From positions 1-22,000 of the forward strand of contig NW_026971040.1 of assembly GCF_963678635.1 (NCBI RefSeq): a stretch of DNA of 22,000 bases, read 5' to 3'. Source of the DNA: Symsagittifera roscoffensis. Lineage: Eukaryota; Xenacoelomorpha; Acoela; Convolutidae. The notes beneath the pieces are model-generated. The model was not told the DNA's origin and did not search any database. It saw nothing but the letters and a program-made list of their open reading frames with translations. Positions 10,752 to 21,871 of this stretch are shown here, piece after piece. The position numbers and the translations under genes were made by a program. Within the stretch, counting starts at the first letter, position 1; the number at the start of each line of letters is the position of its first letter.

Positions 10752-11388
10752 TTTTGAGCCAGGCGAGTTACCTCGAGCACGCTCAAATATACCTCGAACA
10801 GAGACGAAGCGCGTTTCGAGCACTGTCGAATTTTTCATCGAGCTACGGTTGAAGCAGTTCTCGAAAATGGTCCAAAAACGGTCGAAGGAAAACTCGAGCA
10901 CGATCAAAATATCGCTAAAACGGTCCAAACAAATCTCCAGCACGGTCGAAAAACCGCGAGCACGGTCCAAACAAATCTCCAGCACGATCGAAACAAATCT
11001 TGAGCACGTTTGGTAGAAATCTCGATCACGGTCGAAGCAAGCCTTCTGCACCGTCGAAGAAACTATCGAGCACAGTCGAAACAAAACTTGCAAATGGTCG
11101 AAACAAATCTCGCGAACAGCCGAAACAAATCAAGCGAACAGTCGAAACAATTCTCGAGCACATTTGATACAAATATCGAGCACGTTAGAAATAAATCTCG
11201 AGCAAGTTTGGAAGAAATCTCAATTACGGTCCAAGCAAATCCCCTGCAAGGTCGATATACTTCTCAAGCATGGTCGAAATAAATCTCGAGCACTGTCGAA
11301 ACAAATCTCGAGCACGATCGAAACGAATCTCGAGCCCGTACGAAACAAACCTTGAGCGCGGTCGAAACATTCATTGAGCAGGGTAAAA

Positions 11389-11552
11389 ACATATATTCAA
11401 GATGAACCTTAAAACAGAGTAATTTAAATGCACTATCGATGTCGGAATTTTGAGCTTTCAGAACACAAACTTTTCGATTGTTGTTGAATTTTGACGCTTT
11501 TAGAAAAAAATTTTTAAAAAGAATAATTGATGAGAAAGTTTGAAAAAGACTG
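11389..11552. repeat. AT-rich core, copy 3
   Basis: It carries 'aatttaaatgcactatcgatg', which distinguishes it from copies 1-2 ('aaacgcact') and aligns it with the later copies. The landmarks 'cggaattttgagc' and 'gttgttgaattttgacgc' are present. Confidence 0.8.
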
Positions 11553-12079
11553 TTTTGAGCAAGGCGAATTATCTCGAGCACGCTCAAATATACCTTTAAC
11601 AGAGACGAAGTGCGCTTCGAGCGCTGTCAAATTTTTCATCGAGCTACGGTTGAAGCAGTTCTCGAAAATGGTCCAAAAGCGATGGAAGCAAAACTCGAGC
11701 ACGATCAAAATATCGCGAGCACGGTCCAAACAAATCTCCAGCACGGTCGAAAAAAAATTCGAGCACGGTCGAAAAATCGCGAGCACGGTCCAAACAAATC
11801 TCCAGCACGATTGAAACAAATCTTGAGCACGTTTGGCAGAAATCTCGATCACGGTCGAAGCAAACCTCCTGCAGCGTCAAAGAAACTATCGAGCAGAGTC
11901 GAAACAAATCTCGCAAATGGTCGAAACAAATCTCGCGAACAGCCGAAACAAATTACGCGAACAGTCGAAACACTTCTCGAGCACATTCGATACAAATTTC
12001 GAGCACGATCGAAACAAATATCGAGCCCGTCCGAAACAAACCTTGAGCGCAATTGAAACATTCATTGAGCAGGGTAAAA

Positions 12080-12243
12080 ACATATTTTCAAGATGAACAT
12101 TAAAACAGAGTATTTTAAATGCACTATCGATGTCGGATTTTTGAGCTTCATAACACAAAATTTTTGATTGTTGTTGATTTTTGACGCTTTTAGAAAATTA
12201 TTTTAAAAAAAAATTAAGTGAAGAGAAAGTCAGAAAAAATCTG
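12080..12243. repeat. AT-rich core, copy 4
   Basis: It has 'attttaaatgcactatcgatg' and 'gttgttgatttttgacgc', close to the later B subtype but with private changes ('gtcggatttttgagc', 'aagtgaagagaaag'). Confidence 0.8.
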
Positions 12244-12747
12244 TTTTGAGTAAGGTGAATTACCTCGCGGGAGCCACGCTCAAAAATAACTCGAACAGAG
12301 ACGAAGCGCGTTTCGAGCGCTTTCGAAATTTTCATTGAGCTACGGTTGAAGTACTTCTCGAACATGGTCCAAACAAAAATTCTCGAGCATGGTTGAAACA
12401 AATCTCGAGCACGATCAAAAAATTGCGAGCACGGTCCAAACAAATCTCCAGCACAGTCGAAACGAATCTTGAGCACGTTTGGAAGAAATCTTGATCACGG
12501 TCGAAGCAAACCTCCTGCACCGTCGAAGCAATTATCGAGCACGGTCGAAACAGATCTCGCAAATGGTCGAAACAAATCTCGCGAACAGCCAAAACAAATC
12601 ACGCGAAAAGTCGAAACAATTCTCGAGCACATTCGGTATAAATCTCGAGCACGGTTGAAACAAATCTCGAGCAAGTTTGGAAGAAATCTCGATTATGGTC
12701 CAAGCAAACCTTGAAGGCGATCGGAACATTCATTCAGCAGGGTAAAA

Positions 12748-12910
12748 ACATATCTTCAAGATGAACCTTAAAACAGAGTTTTTAAATGCACTATCGATGT
12801 CGGAGTTTTGAGCTTTCATAACACAAACTTTTTGATTGTTGATGAATTTTGACGCTTGTAGAAAATTATTATCAAAAAGAATAAGTTATGAGAAAGTCAG
12901 AAAAAGGCTG
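12748..12910. repeat. AT-rich core, copy 5 (subtype A)
   Basis: Subtype A is defined by 'catatcttcaag', 'gtttttaaatgcac', 'gtcggagttttgagc', 'gttgatgaattttgacgcttg', 'attatcaaaaag' and 'gaaaaaggctg'. It shares these with copies 7 and 9. It is preceded by 'ccttgaaggcgatcggaac' rather than 'ccttgagcgcgatcgaaac'. Confidence 0.85.
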
Positions 12911-13541
12911 TTTTGAGTAAGGCGAATTACCTCGAGCATGCCACGCTCAAATACACCTCGAACAGAGACGAAGCGTGTTTCGAGCGCTGTCGAAATTTTC
13001 ATTGAGCTACGGCTGAAGTACTTCTCGAATATGGTCCAAACAAAAATTCTCGAGCACGGTCGAAACAAATCTCGAGCACGATCGGAAAATTGCGAGCACG
13101 GTCCAAACAAATTTCCAGCACAGTCGAAACAATTCTTGAGCACGTTTGGAAGAAATCTTGATTACTGTCGAAGCAAACCTCCTGCACCGTCGAAGAAATT
13201 ATCGAGCAAGGTCGAAACAAATCCTGCAAATGGTCAAATCAAATCTCGCGAACAGCCGAAACAATTCTCGAGCACATTCGATACAAATCTCGAGCACGGT
13301 TGAAACAAATCACGAATTCGATACAAATCTCGAGCACGGTTGAAACAAATCTCGAGCAAGTTTGCAAGAAATCTCGATTACGGTCCAAGCAAATCTCCTG
13401 CAACGTCGATATGTTTCTCAAGCACCGTCGAAATAAATCTCGAGCACTGTCGAAACAAATCTCGAGCACGATCGAAACGAATCTCGAGCCCGTACGAAAC
13501 AAACCTTGAGCGCGATCGAAACATTCATTGAGCAGGTAAAA

Positions 13542-13706
13542 AACATATATTCAAGATGAACATTAAAAAAGAGTATTTTAAATGCACTATCGATGTCGGA
13601 ATTTTTAGCTTTCATAACACAAACTTTTTGATTGTTGTTGATTTTTGACGCTTTTAGAAAATTATTTTTTAAAAGAATAAGTGATGAGAAAGTCAGAAAA
13701 AGACTG
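13542..13706. repeat. AT-rich core, copy 6 (subtype B)
   Basis: Subtype B is defined by 'catatattcaag', 'aaaaaagagtattttaaatg', 'gttgttgatttttgacgc' and 'gaaaaagactg', shared with copies 8 and 10. A private change is 'cggaatttttagc' in place of 'cggaattttgagc'. Confidence 0.85.
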
Positions 13707-15740
13707 TTTTGAGTAAGGCGAATTATCTCGAGCATGCCACGCTCAAATATACCTCGAACAGAGACGAAGCGCGTTTCGAGCGCTGTCGAAATTTTCATTC
13801 AGCTACGGTTGAAGTAGTTCTCGAATATGGTCCAAGCAAAAATTCTCGAGCACGGTCGAATGAAATCTCGAGCCCGGTCGAAACAAATCTCGAGCACGAT
13901 CGAAAAAAACGCGAGCACGGTTCAAACAAATGTCCAGCACAGTCGAAACAAATCTTGAGCACGTTTGGAAGAAATCTTGATTACGGTCGAAGCAAACCTC
14001 CTGCACTGTTGAAAAAATTGTCGAGCACGGTCAAAAATTTCTAGCACAGTTGAAACAAATCTCGAGCACGTTTGGTGGAAATTTCGATTACGCTCGAAGC
14101 AAACCTCCTGCGCCGTCGAATTATTTCGCAAGCATGATCAAAAAAAACTTCGAGCACAATCGAAACAAATCTCGAGCACGATTGAAACAAATCTCGAGCA
14201 CGTTTGGAAGAAATTTCGATTACGGTCGAAGCAAACCTCCTGCATTGTCGAAGAAATTCTCGAGCACGGTCAAAACATTTCTCGCGAATGGTCGAAACAA
14301 GTCTCGCGAACAGCCAAAACAAATCTCGCGAACAGTCGATACAAAACTTGAGCACATTCGAACCAAATCTAGAGCACGGTTGAAACAAATCTCGAGCACT
14401 TTTGGAAGAAATTTCGATTACACTCGAAGCAAACCTCCTGCGCCGTCGAAATATTTCTTAAGCATGGTCAAAACAAATCTCGAGCACAGTCGAAACAAAT
14501 CTCGAGCACGTTTGGAAGAAATCTTGATTACGGTCGAAGCAAACCTCCTGCACTGTTGAAAAAATTGTCGAGCACGGTCAAAATAAATGGTCGAAACAAA
14601 TCTCGCGAACAGCCGAAACAAATCTCGCGAACAGTCGAAACAAATCTCGAGCACATTCGAAACGAATTTCTAGCACAGTTGAAACAAATCTCGAGCACGT
14701 TTGGAAGAAATTTCGATTACGCTCGAAGCAAACCTCCTGCGCCGTCGAATTATTTTGCAAGCATGATCAAAAAAAACTTCGAGCACAACCGAAACAAATC
14801 TCGAGCACGATTGAAACAAATCTCGAGCACGTTTGGAAGAAATTTCGATTACACTCGAAGCAAACCTCCTGCGCCGTCGAAATATTTCTTAAGCATGGTC
14901 AAAACAAATCTCGAGCACAGTCGAAACAAATCTCGAGCACGATCGAAACAAATCTCGAGCACTTTTGGAAGTAATCTTGATTACGTTTTAAGCAAACCTC
15001 CTGCAGTGTCGAAGAAATTCTCGAGCACGGTCAAAACAAATCTCGCGAATGGTCGAAAAAAGTCTCGCGAATAGCCGAAACAAATCTCGCGAACAGCCGA
15101 AACAAATCTTGAGCCCAATCGAAACAAATCTCGAGCTCGGTTGAAACAAATCTCGAGCACTTTTGGAAGTAATCTCGATTACGTCTTAAGCAAACCTCCT
15201 GCAGTGTCGAAGAAATTCTCCAGCACGGCCAAAACAAATCTCGCGAATGGTCGAAACAAATCTCGCGAACAGCCAAAAACAAATCTCGCGAACAGTCGAA
15301 ACAAATCTTGAGCACAATCGAAACAAATCTCGAGCACTATTGAAACAAATCTCGAGCACATTTGGAAGCAATCTTGATCACGGTCGAAGCAAACCTCCTG
15401 CACCGTCGAAGCAATTACCGAGCACGTTCGAAACAGATCTCGCAAATGGTCGAAACAAATCTCGCGAACAGCCAAAACAAATCACGCGAAAAGTCAAAAC
15501 AATTCTAGAGCACATTCGGTATAAATCTCGAGCACGGTTGAAACAAATCTCGAGCAAGTTTGGAAGAAATCTCGATTACGGTCCAAGCAAACCTCCTGCA
15601 CCGTCGATGTATTTCTCAAGCACGGTCGAAATAAATCTCGAGCACAGTCGAAACCAATCTCGAGCATAATCGAAACAAATTTCGAGCCCGTACGAAACAA
15701 ACCTTGAAGGCGATCGGAACATTCATTCAGCAGGGTAAAA

Positions 15741-15903
15741 ACATATCTTCAAGATGAACATTAAAACAGAGTTTTTAAATGCACTATCGATGTCGGAGTT
15801 TTGAGCTTTCATAACACAAACTTTTTGATTGTTGATGAATTTTGACGCTTGTAGAAAATTATTATCAAAAAGAATAAGTTATGAGAAAGTCAGAAAAAGG
15901 CTG
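15741..15903. repeat. AT-rich core, copy 7 (subtype A)
   Basis: It carries all subtype-A markers of copy 5 and is nearly identical to it. It starts the second super-repeat copy. Confidence 0.85.
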
Positions 15904-16319
15904 TTTTGAGTAAGGCGAGTTACCTCGAGCATGCCACGCTCAAATACACCTCGAACAGAGACGAAGCGTGTTTCGAGCGCTGTCGAAATTTTCATTGAGC
16001 TACGGCTGAAGTACTTCTCGAAAATGGTCCAAACAAAAATTCTCGAGCACGGTCGAAACAAATCTCGAGCACGATCGGAAAATTGCGAGCACGGTCCAAA
16101 CAAATTTCCAGCACAGTCGAAACAATTCTTGAGCACGTTTGGAAGAAATCTCGATTACGGTCCAAGCAAATCTCCTGCAACGTCGATATGTTTCTCAAGC
16201 ACCGTCGAAATAAATCTCGAGCACTGTCGAAACAAATCTCGAGCACGATCGAAACGAATCTCGAGCCCGTACGAAACAAACCTTGAGCGCGATCGAAACA
16301 TTCATTGAGCAGGGTAAAA

Positions 16320-16483
16320 ACATATATTCAAGATGAACATTAAAAAAGAGTATTTTAAATGCACTATCGATGTCGGAATTTTGAGCTTTCATAACACAAA
16401 CTTTTTGATTGTTGTTGATTTTTGACGCTTTTAGAAAATTATTTTCACAGAGAATAAGTAATGAGAAAGTCAGAAAAAGACTG
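16320..16483. repeat. AT-rich core, copy 8 (subtype B)
   Basis: It carries subtype-B markers, with a private 'attttcacagagaataagtaatg' segment near 16441. It lies only 579 bp from the preceding A core (copies 5-6 and 9-10: 795 and 793 bp), because of a deletion between them. Confidence 0.85.
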
Positions 16484-16711
16484 TTTTGAGTAAGGCGAAT
16501 TATCTCGAGCATGCCACGCTCAAATATACCTCGAACAGAGACGAAGCGCGTTTCGAGCGCTGTCGAAATTTTCATTAAGCTACGGTTGAAGTAGTTCTCG
16601 AATATGGTCCAAGCAAAAATTCTCGAGCACGGTCGAATGAAATCTCGAGCCCGGTCGAAACAAATCTCGAGCACGATCGAAAAAACGCGAGCACGGTTCA
16701 AACAAATGTCC

Positions 16712-17231
16712 AGCACAGTCGAAACAAATCTTGAGCACGTTTGGAAGAAATCTTGGTTACGGTCGAAGCAAACCTCCTGCACTGTTGAAAAAATTTCCGA
16801 GCACGGTCAAAATAAATGGTCGAAACAAATCTCGCGAGCAGCCGAAACAAATCTCGCGAACAGTCGAAACAAATCTCGAGCACATTCGAAACAAATTTCT
16901 AGCACAGTTGAAACAAATCTCGAGCACGTTTGGTGGAAATTTCGATTACGCTCGAAGCAAACCTCCTGCGCCGTCGAATTATTTCGCAAGCATGATCAAA
17001 AAAAAAACTTCGAGCACAATCTAAACAAATCTCGAGCACGATTGAAACAAATCTCGAGCACGTTTGGAAGAAATCTCGATTACGGTCGAAGCAAACGTCC
17101 TGCACTGTCGAAGAAATTCTCGAGCACGGTCAAAACATTTCTCGCGAATGGTCGAAACAAGTCTCGCGAACAGCCAAAACAAATCTCGCGAACAGTAGAA
17201 ACAAAACTTGAGCACATTCGAACCAAATCTC
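16712..17231. repeat. 520-bp tandem duplication, left copy
   Basis: Sequence here is repeated at an offset of 520 bp (521 before a poly-A run that differs by one A). Variants seen only in this pair, 'gcaaacgtcctg' (17091) and 'gaacagtagaaac' (17190), tie the two copies together. Confidence 0.85.
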
Positions 17232-17751
17232 GAGCACAGTCGAAACAAATCTCGAGCACGTTTGGAAGAAATCTTGATTACGGTCGAAGCAAACCTCCTG
17301 CACTGTTGAAAAAATTGTCGAGCACGGTCAAAATAAATGGTCGAAACAAATCTCGCGAACAGCCGAAACAAATCTCGCGAGCAGTCGAAACAAATCTCGA
17401 GCACATTCGAAACAAATTTCTAGCACAGTTGAAACAAATCTCGAGCACGTTTGGAAGAAATTTCGATTACGCTCGAAGCAAACCTCCTGCGCCGTCGAAT
17501 TAGTTTGCAAGCATGATCAAAAAAAAACTTCGAGCACAATCGAAACAAATCTCGAGCACGATTGAAACAAATCTCGAGCACGTTTGGAAGAAATCTCGAT
17601 TACGGTCGAAGCAAACGTCCTGCACTGTCGAAGAAATTCTCGAGCACGGTCAAAACATTTCTCGCGAATGGTCGAAACAAGTCTCGCGAACAGCCAAAAC
17701 AAATCTCGCGAACAGTAGAAACAAAACTTGAGCACATTCGAACCAAATCTC
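17232..17751. repeat. 520-bp tandem duplication, right copy
   Basis: It carries the same private variants as the left copy ('gcaaacgtcctg' at 17611, 'gaacagtagaaac' near 17710). Small differences, such as 'gaattagtttgc' for 'gaattatttcgc' near 17500, show that it is not a simple copying error. Confidence 0.85.
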
Positions 17752-18663
17752 GAGCACGGTTGAAACAAATCTCGAGCACTTTTGGAAGAAATTTCGATTA
17801 CACTCGAAGCAAACCTCCTGCGCCGTCGAAATATTTCTTAAGCATGGTCAAAACAAATCTCGAGCACAGTCGAAACAAATCTCGAGCACGATCGAAACAA
17901 ATCTCGAGCACTTTGGAAGTAATCTTGATTACGTTTTAAGCAAACCTCCTGCAGTCAAAACAAATCTCGCGAATGGTCGAAAAAAGTCTCGCGAATAGCC
18001 GAAACAAATCTCGCGAACAGCCGAAACAAATCTTGAGCCCAATCGAAACAAATCTCGAGCTCGGTTGAAACAAATCTCGAGCACTTTTGGAAGTAATCTC
18101 GATTACGTCTTAAGCAAACCTCCTGCAGTGTCGAAGAAATTCTCCAGCACGGCCAAAACAAATCTCGCGAATGGTCGAAACAAATCTCGCGAACAGCCAA
18201 AACAAATCTCGCGAACAGTCGAAACAAATCCTGAGCACAATCGAAACAAATCTCGAGCACGATTGAAACAAATCTCGAGCACATTTGGAAGAAATCTTGA
18301 TCACGGTCGAAGCAAACCTCCTGCACCGTCGAAGCAATTATCGAGCACGGTCGAAACAGATCTCGCAAATGGCCGAAACAAATCTCGCGAACAGCCAAAA
18401 CAAATCACGCGAAAAGTCGAAACAATTCTCGAGCACATTCGTTATAAATCTCGAGCACGGTTGAAACAAATCTCGAGCAAGTTTGGAAGAAATCTCGATT
18501 ACGGTCCAAGCAAACCTCCTGCACCGTCGATGTATTTCTCAAGCACGGTCGAAATAAATCTCGAGCACAGTCGAAACAAATCTCGAGCATGATCGAAACA
18601 AATTTCGAGCCCGTACGAAACAAACCTTGAAGGCGATCGGAACATTCATTCAGCAGGGTAAAA

Positions 18664-18826
18664 ACATATCTTCAAGATGAACATTAAAATAGAGTTTTTA
18701 AATGCACTATCGATGTCGGAGTTTTGAGCTTTCATAACACAAACTTTTTGATTGTTGATGAATTTTGACGCTTGTAGAAAATTATTATCAAAAAGAATAA
18801 GTTATGAGAAAGTCAGAAAAAGGCTG
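18664..18826. repeat. AT-rich core, copy 9 (subtype A)
   Basis: It is nearly identical to copies 5 and 7, with a private 'taaaatagag' near 18685. It starts the third super-repeat copy. Confidence 0.85.
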
Positions 18827-19456
18827 TTTTGAGTAAGGCGAATTACCTCGAGCATGCCACGCTCAAATACACCTCGAACAGAGACGAAGCGTGTTTCGAG
18901 CGCTGTCGAAATTTTCATTGAGCTACGGTTGAAGTACTTCTCGAATATGGTCCAAACAAGAATTCTCGAGCACGGTCGAAACAAATCTCGAGCACGATCG
19001 GAAAATTGCGACTATGGTCCAAACAAAATTCCAGCACAGTCGAAACAATTCTTGAGCACGTTTGGAAGAAATCTTGATTACTGTCGAAGCAAACCTCCTG
19101 CACCGTCGAAGAAATTTTCGAGCAAGGTCGAAACAAATCCTGCAAATGGTCAAAACAAATCTCGCGAACAGCCGAAACAATTCTTGAGCACTCGATACAA
19201 ATCTCGAGCACGGTTGAAACAAATCTCGAATTCGATACAAATCTCGAGCACGGTTGAAACAAATCTCGAGCAAGTTTGCAAGAAATCTCGATTACGGTCC
19301 AAGCAAATCTCCTGCAACGTCGATATGTTTCTCAAGCACCGTCGAAATAAATCTCGAGCACTGTCGAAACAAATCTCGAGCACGATCGAAACGAATCTCG
19401 AGCCCGTACGAAACAAACCTTGAGCGCGATCGAAACATTCATTGAGCAGGGTAAAA

Positions 19457-19620
19457 ACATATATTCAAGATGAACATTAAAAAAGAGTATTTTAAATGCA
19501 CTATCAATGTCGGAATTTTGAGCTTTCATAACACAAACTTTTTGATTGTTGTTGATTTTTGACGCTTTTAGAAAATTATTTTTAAAAAGAATAAGTGATG
19601 AGAAAGTCAGAAAAAGACTG
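19457..19620. repeat. AT-rich core, copy 10 (subtype B)
   Basis: It carries subtype-B markers and has a private 'cactatcaatgtcgg' near 19500. It is followed by a shortened marker tail ('gagctacagttgaagtggtcc'), where about 15-16 bp are missing relative to copies 6 and 8. Confidence 0.85.
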
Positions 19621-20008
19621 TTTTGAGTAAGGCGAATTATCTCGAGCATGCCACGCTCAAATATACCTCGAACAGAGACGAAGCGCGTTTCGAGCGCTGT
19701 CGAAAGTTTCATTGAGCTACAGTTGAAGTGGTCCAAGCAAAAATTCTCGAGCACGGTCAAAACAAATCTCGAGCACGATTGAAAAAACGCGAGCACTGTT
19801 CAAACAAATGTCCAGCACAGTCGAAACAAATCTTAAGCGCGTTTGGAAGACATCTTGATTACGGTCGAAGCAAACCTCCTGCACTGTTGAAAAAATTGTC
19901 GAGCACGGTCAAAATAAATGGTCGAAACAAATCTCGCGAACAGCCGAAACAAATCTCGCGAACAGTCGAAACAAATCTCGAGCACATTCGAAACAAATTT
20001 CTAGCTCA

Positions 20009-21010
20009 GTTGAAACAAATCTCGAGCACGTTTGGAAGAAAGTTCGATTACGCTCGAAGCAAACCTCCTGCGCCGTCGAATTATTTCGCAAGCATGATCA
20101 AAAAAAACTTCGAGCACAATCGAAACAAATCTCGACACGATTGAAACAAATCTCGAGCATGTTTGGAAGAAATCTCGATTACGGTCGAAGCAAACCTCCT
20201 GCACTGTCGAAGAAATTCTCGAGCACGGTCAAAACATTTCTCGCGAATGGTCGAAACAAGTCTCGCGAACAGCCAAAACAAATCTCGCGAACAGTCGAAA
20301 CAAAACTTGAGCACATTCGAACCAAATCTCGAGCACGGTTGAAACAAATCTCGAGCACTTTTGGAAGAAATTTCGATTACACTCGAAGCAAACCTCCTGC
20401 GCCGTCGAAATAATTCTTAAGCATGGTCAAAACAAATCTCGAGCACAGTCGAAACAAATCTTGAGCACGTTTGGAAGAAATCTTGATTACGGTCGAAGCA
20501 AACCTCCTGCACTGTTGAAAAAATTGTCGAGCACGGTCAAAATAAATGGTCGAAACAAATCTCGCGAACAGCCGAAACAAATCTCGCGAACAGTCGAAAC
20601 AAACCTCGAGCACATTCGAAACAAATTTCTAGCACAGTTGAAACAAATCTCGAGCACGTTTGGAAGAAATCTCGATTACGGTCGAAGCAAACCTCCTGCA
20701 CTGTCGAAGAAATTCTCGAGCACGGTCAAAACATTTCTCGCGAATGGTCGAAACAAGTCTCGCGAACAGCCAAAACAAATCTCGCGAACAGTCGAAACAA
20801 AACTTGAGCACATTCGAACCAAATCTCGAGCACGGTTGAAACAAATCTCGAGCACTTTTGGAAGAAATTTCGATTATACTCGAAGCAAACCTCCTGCGCC
20901 GTCGAAATATTTCTTAAGCGTGGTCAAAACAAATCTCGAGCACAGTCGAAACAAATCTCGAGCACTTTTGGAAGTAATCTTGATTACGTTTTAAGCAAAC
21001 CTCCTGCACT
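20009..21010. repeat. 1002-bp tandem duplication, left copy
   Basis: Landmarks recur exactly 1002 bp later: 'ctcgagcacgtttggaagaa' (20021 and 21023), the private two-base loss in 'aatctcgacacgattg' (20131 and 21133), and 'gaaataattcttaagc' (about 20407 and 21409). Confidence 0.9.
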
Positions 21011-21871
21011 GTTGAAACAAATCTCGAGCACGTTTGGAAGAAATTTCGATTACGCTCGAAGCAAACCTCCTGCGCCGTCGAATTATTTCGCAAGCATGAT
21101 CAAAAAAAACTTCGAGCACAATCGAAACAAATCTCGACACGATTGAAACAAATCTCGAGCATGTTTGGAAGAAATCTCGATTACGGTCGAAGCAAACCTC
21201 CTGCACTGTCGAAGAAATTCTCGAGCACGGTCAAAACATTTCTCGCGAATGGTCGAAACAAGTCTCGCGAACAGCCAAAACAAATCTCGCGAACAGTCGA
21301 AACAAAACTTGAGCACATTCGAACCAAATCTCGAGCACGGTTGAAACAAATCTCGAGCACTTTTGGAAGAAATTTCGATTACAATCGAAGCAAACCTCCT
21401 GCGCCGTCGAAATAATTCTTAAGCATGGTCAAAACAAATCTCGAGCACAGTCGAAACAAATCTTGAGCACGTTTGGAAGAAATCTTGATTACGGTCGAAG
21501 CAAACCTCCTGCACTGTTGAAAAAATTGTCGAGCACGGTCAAAATAAATGGTCGAAACAAATCTCGCGAACAGCCGAAACAAATCTCGCGAACAGTCGAA
21601 ACAAACCTCGAGCACATTCGAAACAAATTTCTAGCACAGTTGAAACAAATCTCGAGCACGTTTGGAAGAAATCTCGATTACGGTCGAAGCAAACCTCCTG
21701 CACTGTCGAAGAAATTCTCGAGCACGGTCAAAACATTTCTCGCGAATGGTCGAAACAAGTCTCGCGAACAGCCAAAACAAATCTCGCGAACAGTCGAAAC
21801 AAAACTTGAGCACATTCGAACCAAATCTCGAGCACGGTTGAAACAAATCTCGAGCACTTTTGGAAGAAATC
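21011..21871. repeat. 1002-bp tandem duplication, right (partial) copy
   Basis: It aligns with 20009-20869 at a constant 1002-bp offset, then diverges right after 'ttttggaagaaat', at about 21871. From there it continues with the 'cttgattacgttttaag' variant that normally follows a later module. Only a few substitutions separate the copies ('aagttcg'/'aatttcg', 'tacactcg'/'tacaatcg'), so the event is recent. Confidence 0.9.

Larger units (their letters stand above)
9191..12736. repeat. Mixed higher-order array with AT-rich cores, left part
   Basis: A new organisation starts here. It combines the module 'TTTGGAAGAAATCTCGATTA' + 'CGGTCGAAGCAAACCTCCTG' (first near 9390), TCGCGA-containing monomers ('ctcgcgaacag'), and from 9831 an AT-rich core followed by the second half of the old marker. 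Intervals between successive AT cores in this part are 754, 804, 691 and 668 bp. The cores are more varied here than in the right part, and the A/B subtype alternation is not yet established, so this part looks older or transitional. No coding region is supported. Confidence 0.75.
12737..15729. repeat. ~3-kb super-repeat, copy 1
   Basis: It runs from one subtype-A flank ('gcagggtaaaaac') to the next, 2993 bp. Order: A core, marker tail, 'TTTGGAAGAAAT' modules, B core (795 bp after A). A long block of module repeats with TCGCGA monomers follows, then the 'acgttttaagcaaacc' and 'tactttt..aagtaat' variants near 14955-15200. Two blocks about 0.63 kb apart inside it (from 14041 and 14671) share the 'ctagcacagttg' start and the 'gcgccgtcgaattattt' module. 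Confidence 0.85.
15730..18652. repeat. ~3-kb super-repeat, copy 2
   Basis: It is 2923 bp, with the same element order as copy 1. It differs by a 216-bp loss between the A and B cores (junction about 16143-16152), a 520-bp tandem duplication (16712-17751), and loss of about 24 bp near 17955 ('gcagtcaaaac' where copy 1 has a longer stretch). Confidence 0.85.

Noticed and set aside
9831-19620. AT-rich cores as a transposon (MITE) or as tRNA/small RNA genes
   Set aside because: There are no convincing terminal inverted repeats or target duplications, and no cloverleaf or internal promoter boxes. 'AGTC...GACT' in 'agtcagaaaaagact' gives only a four-base stem.
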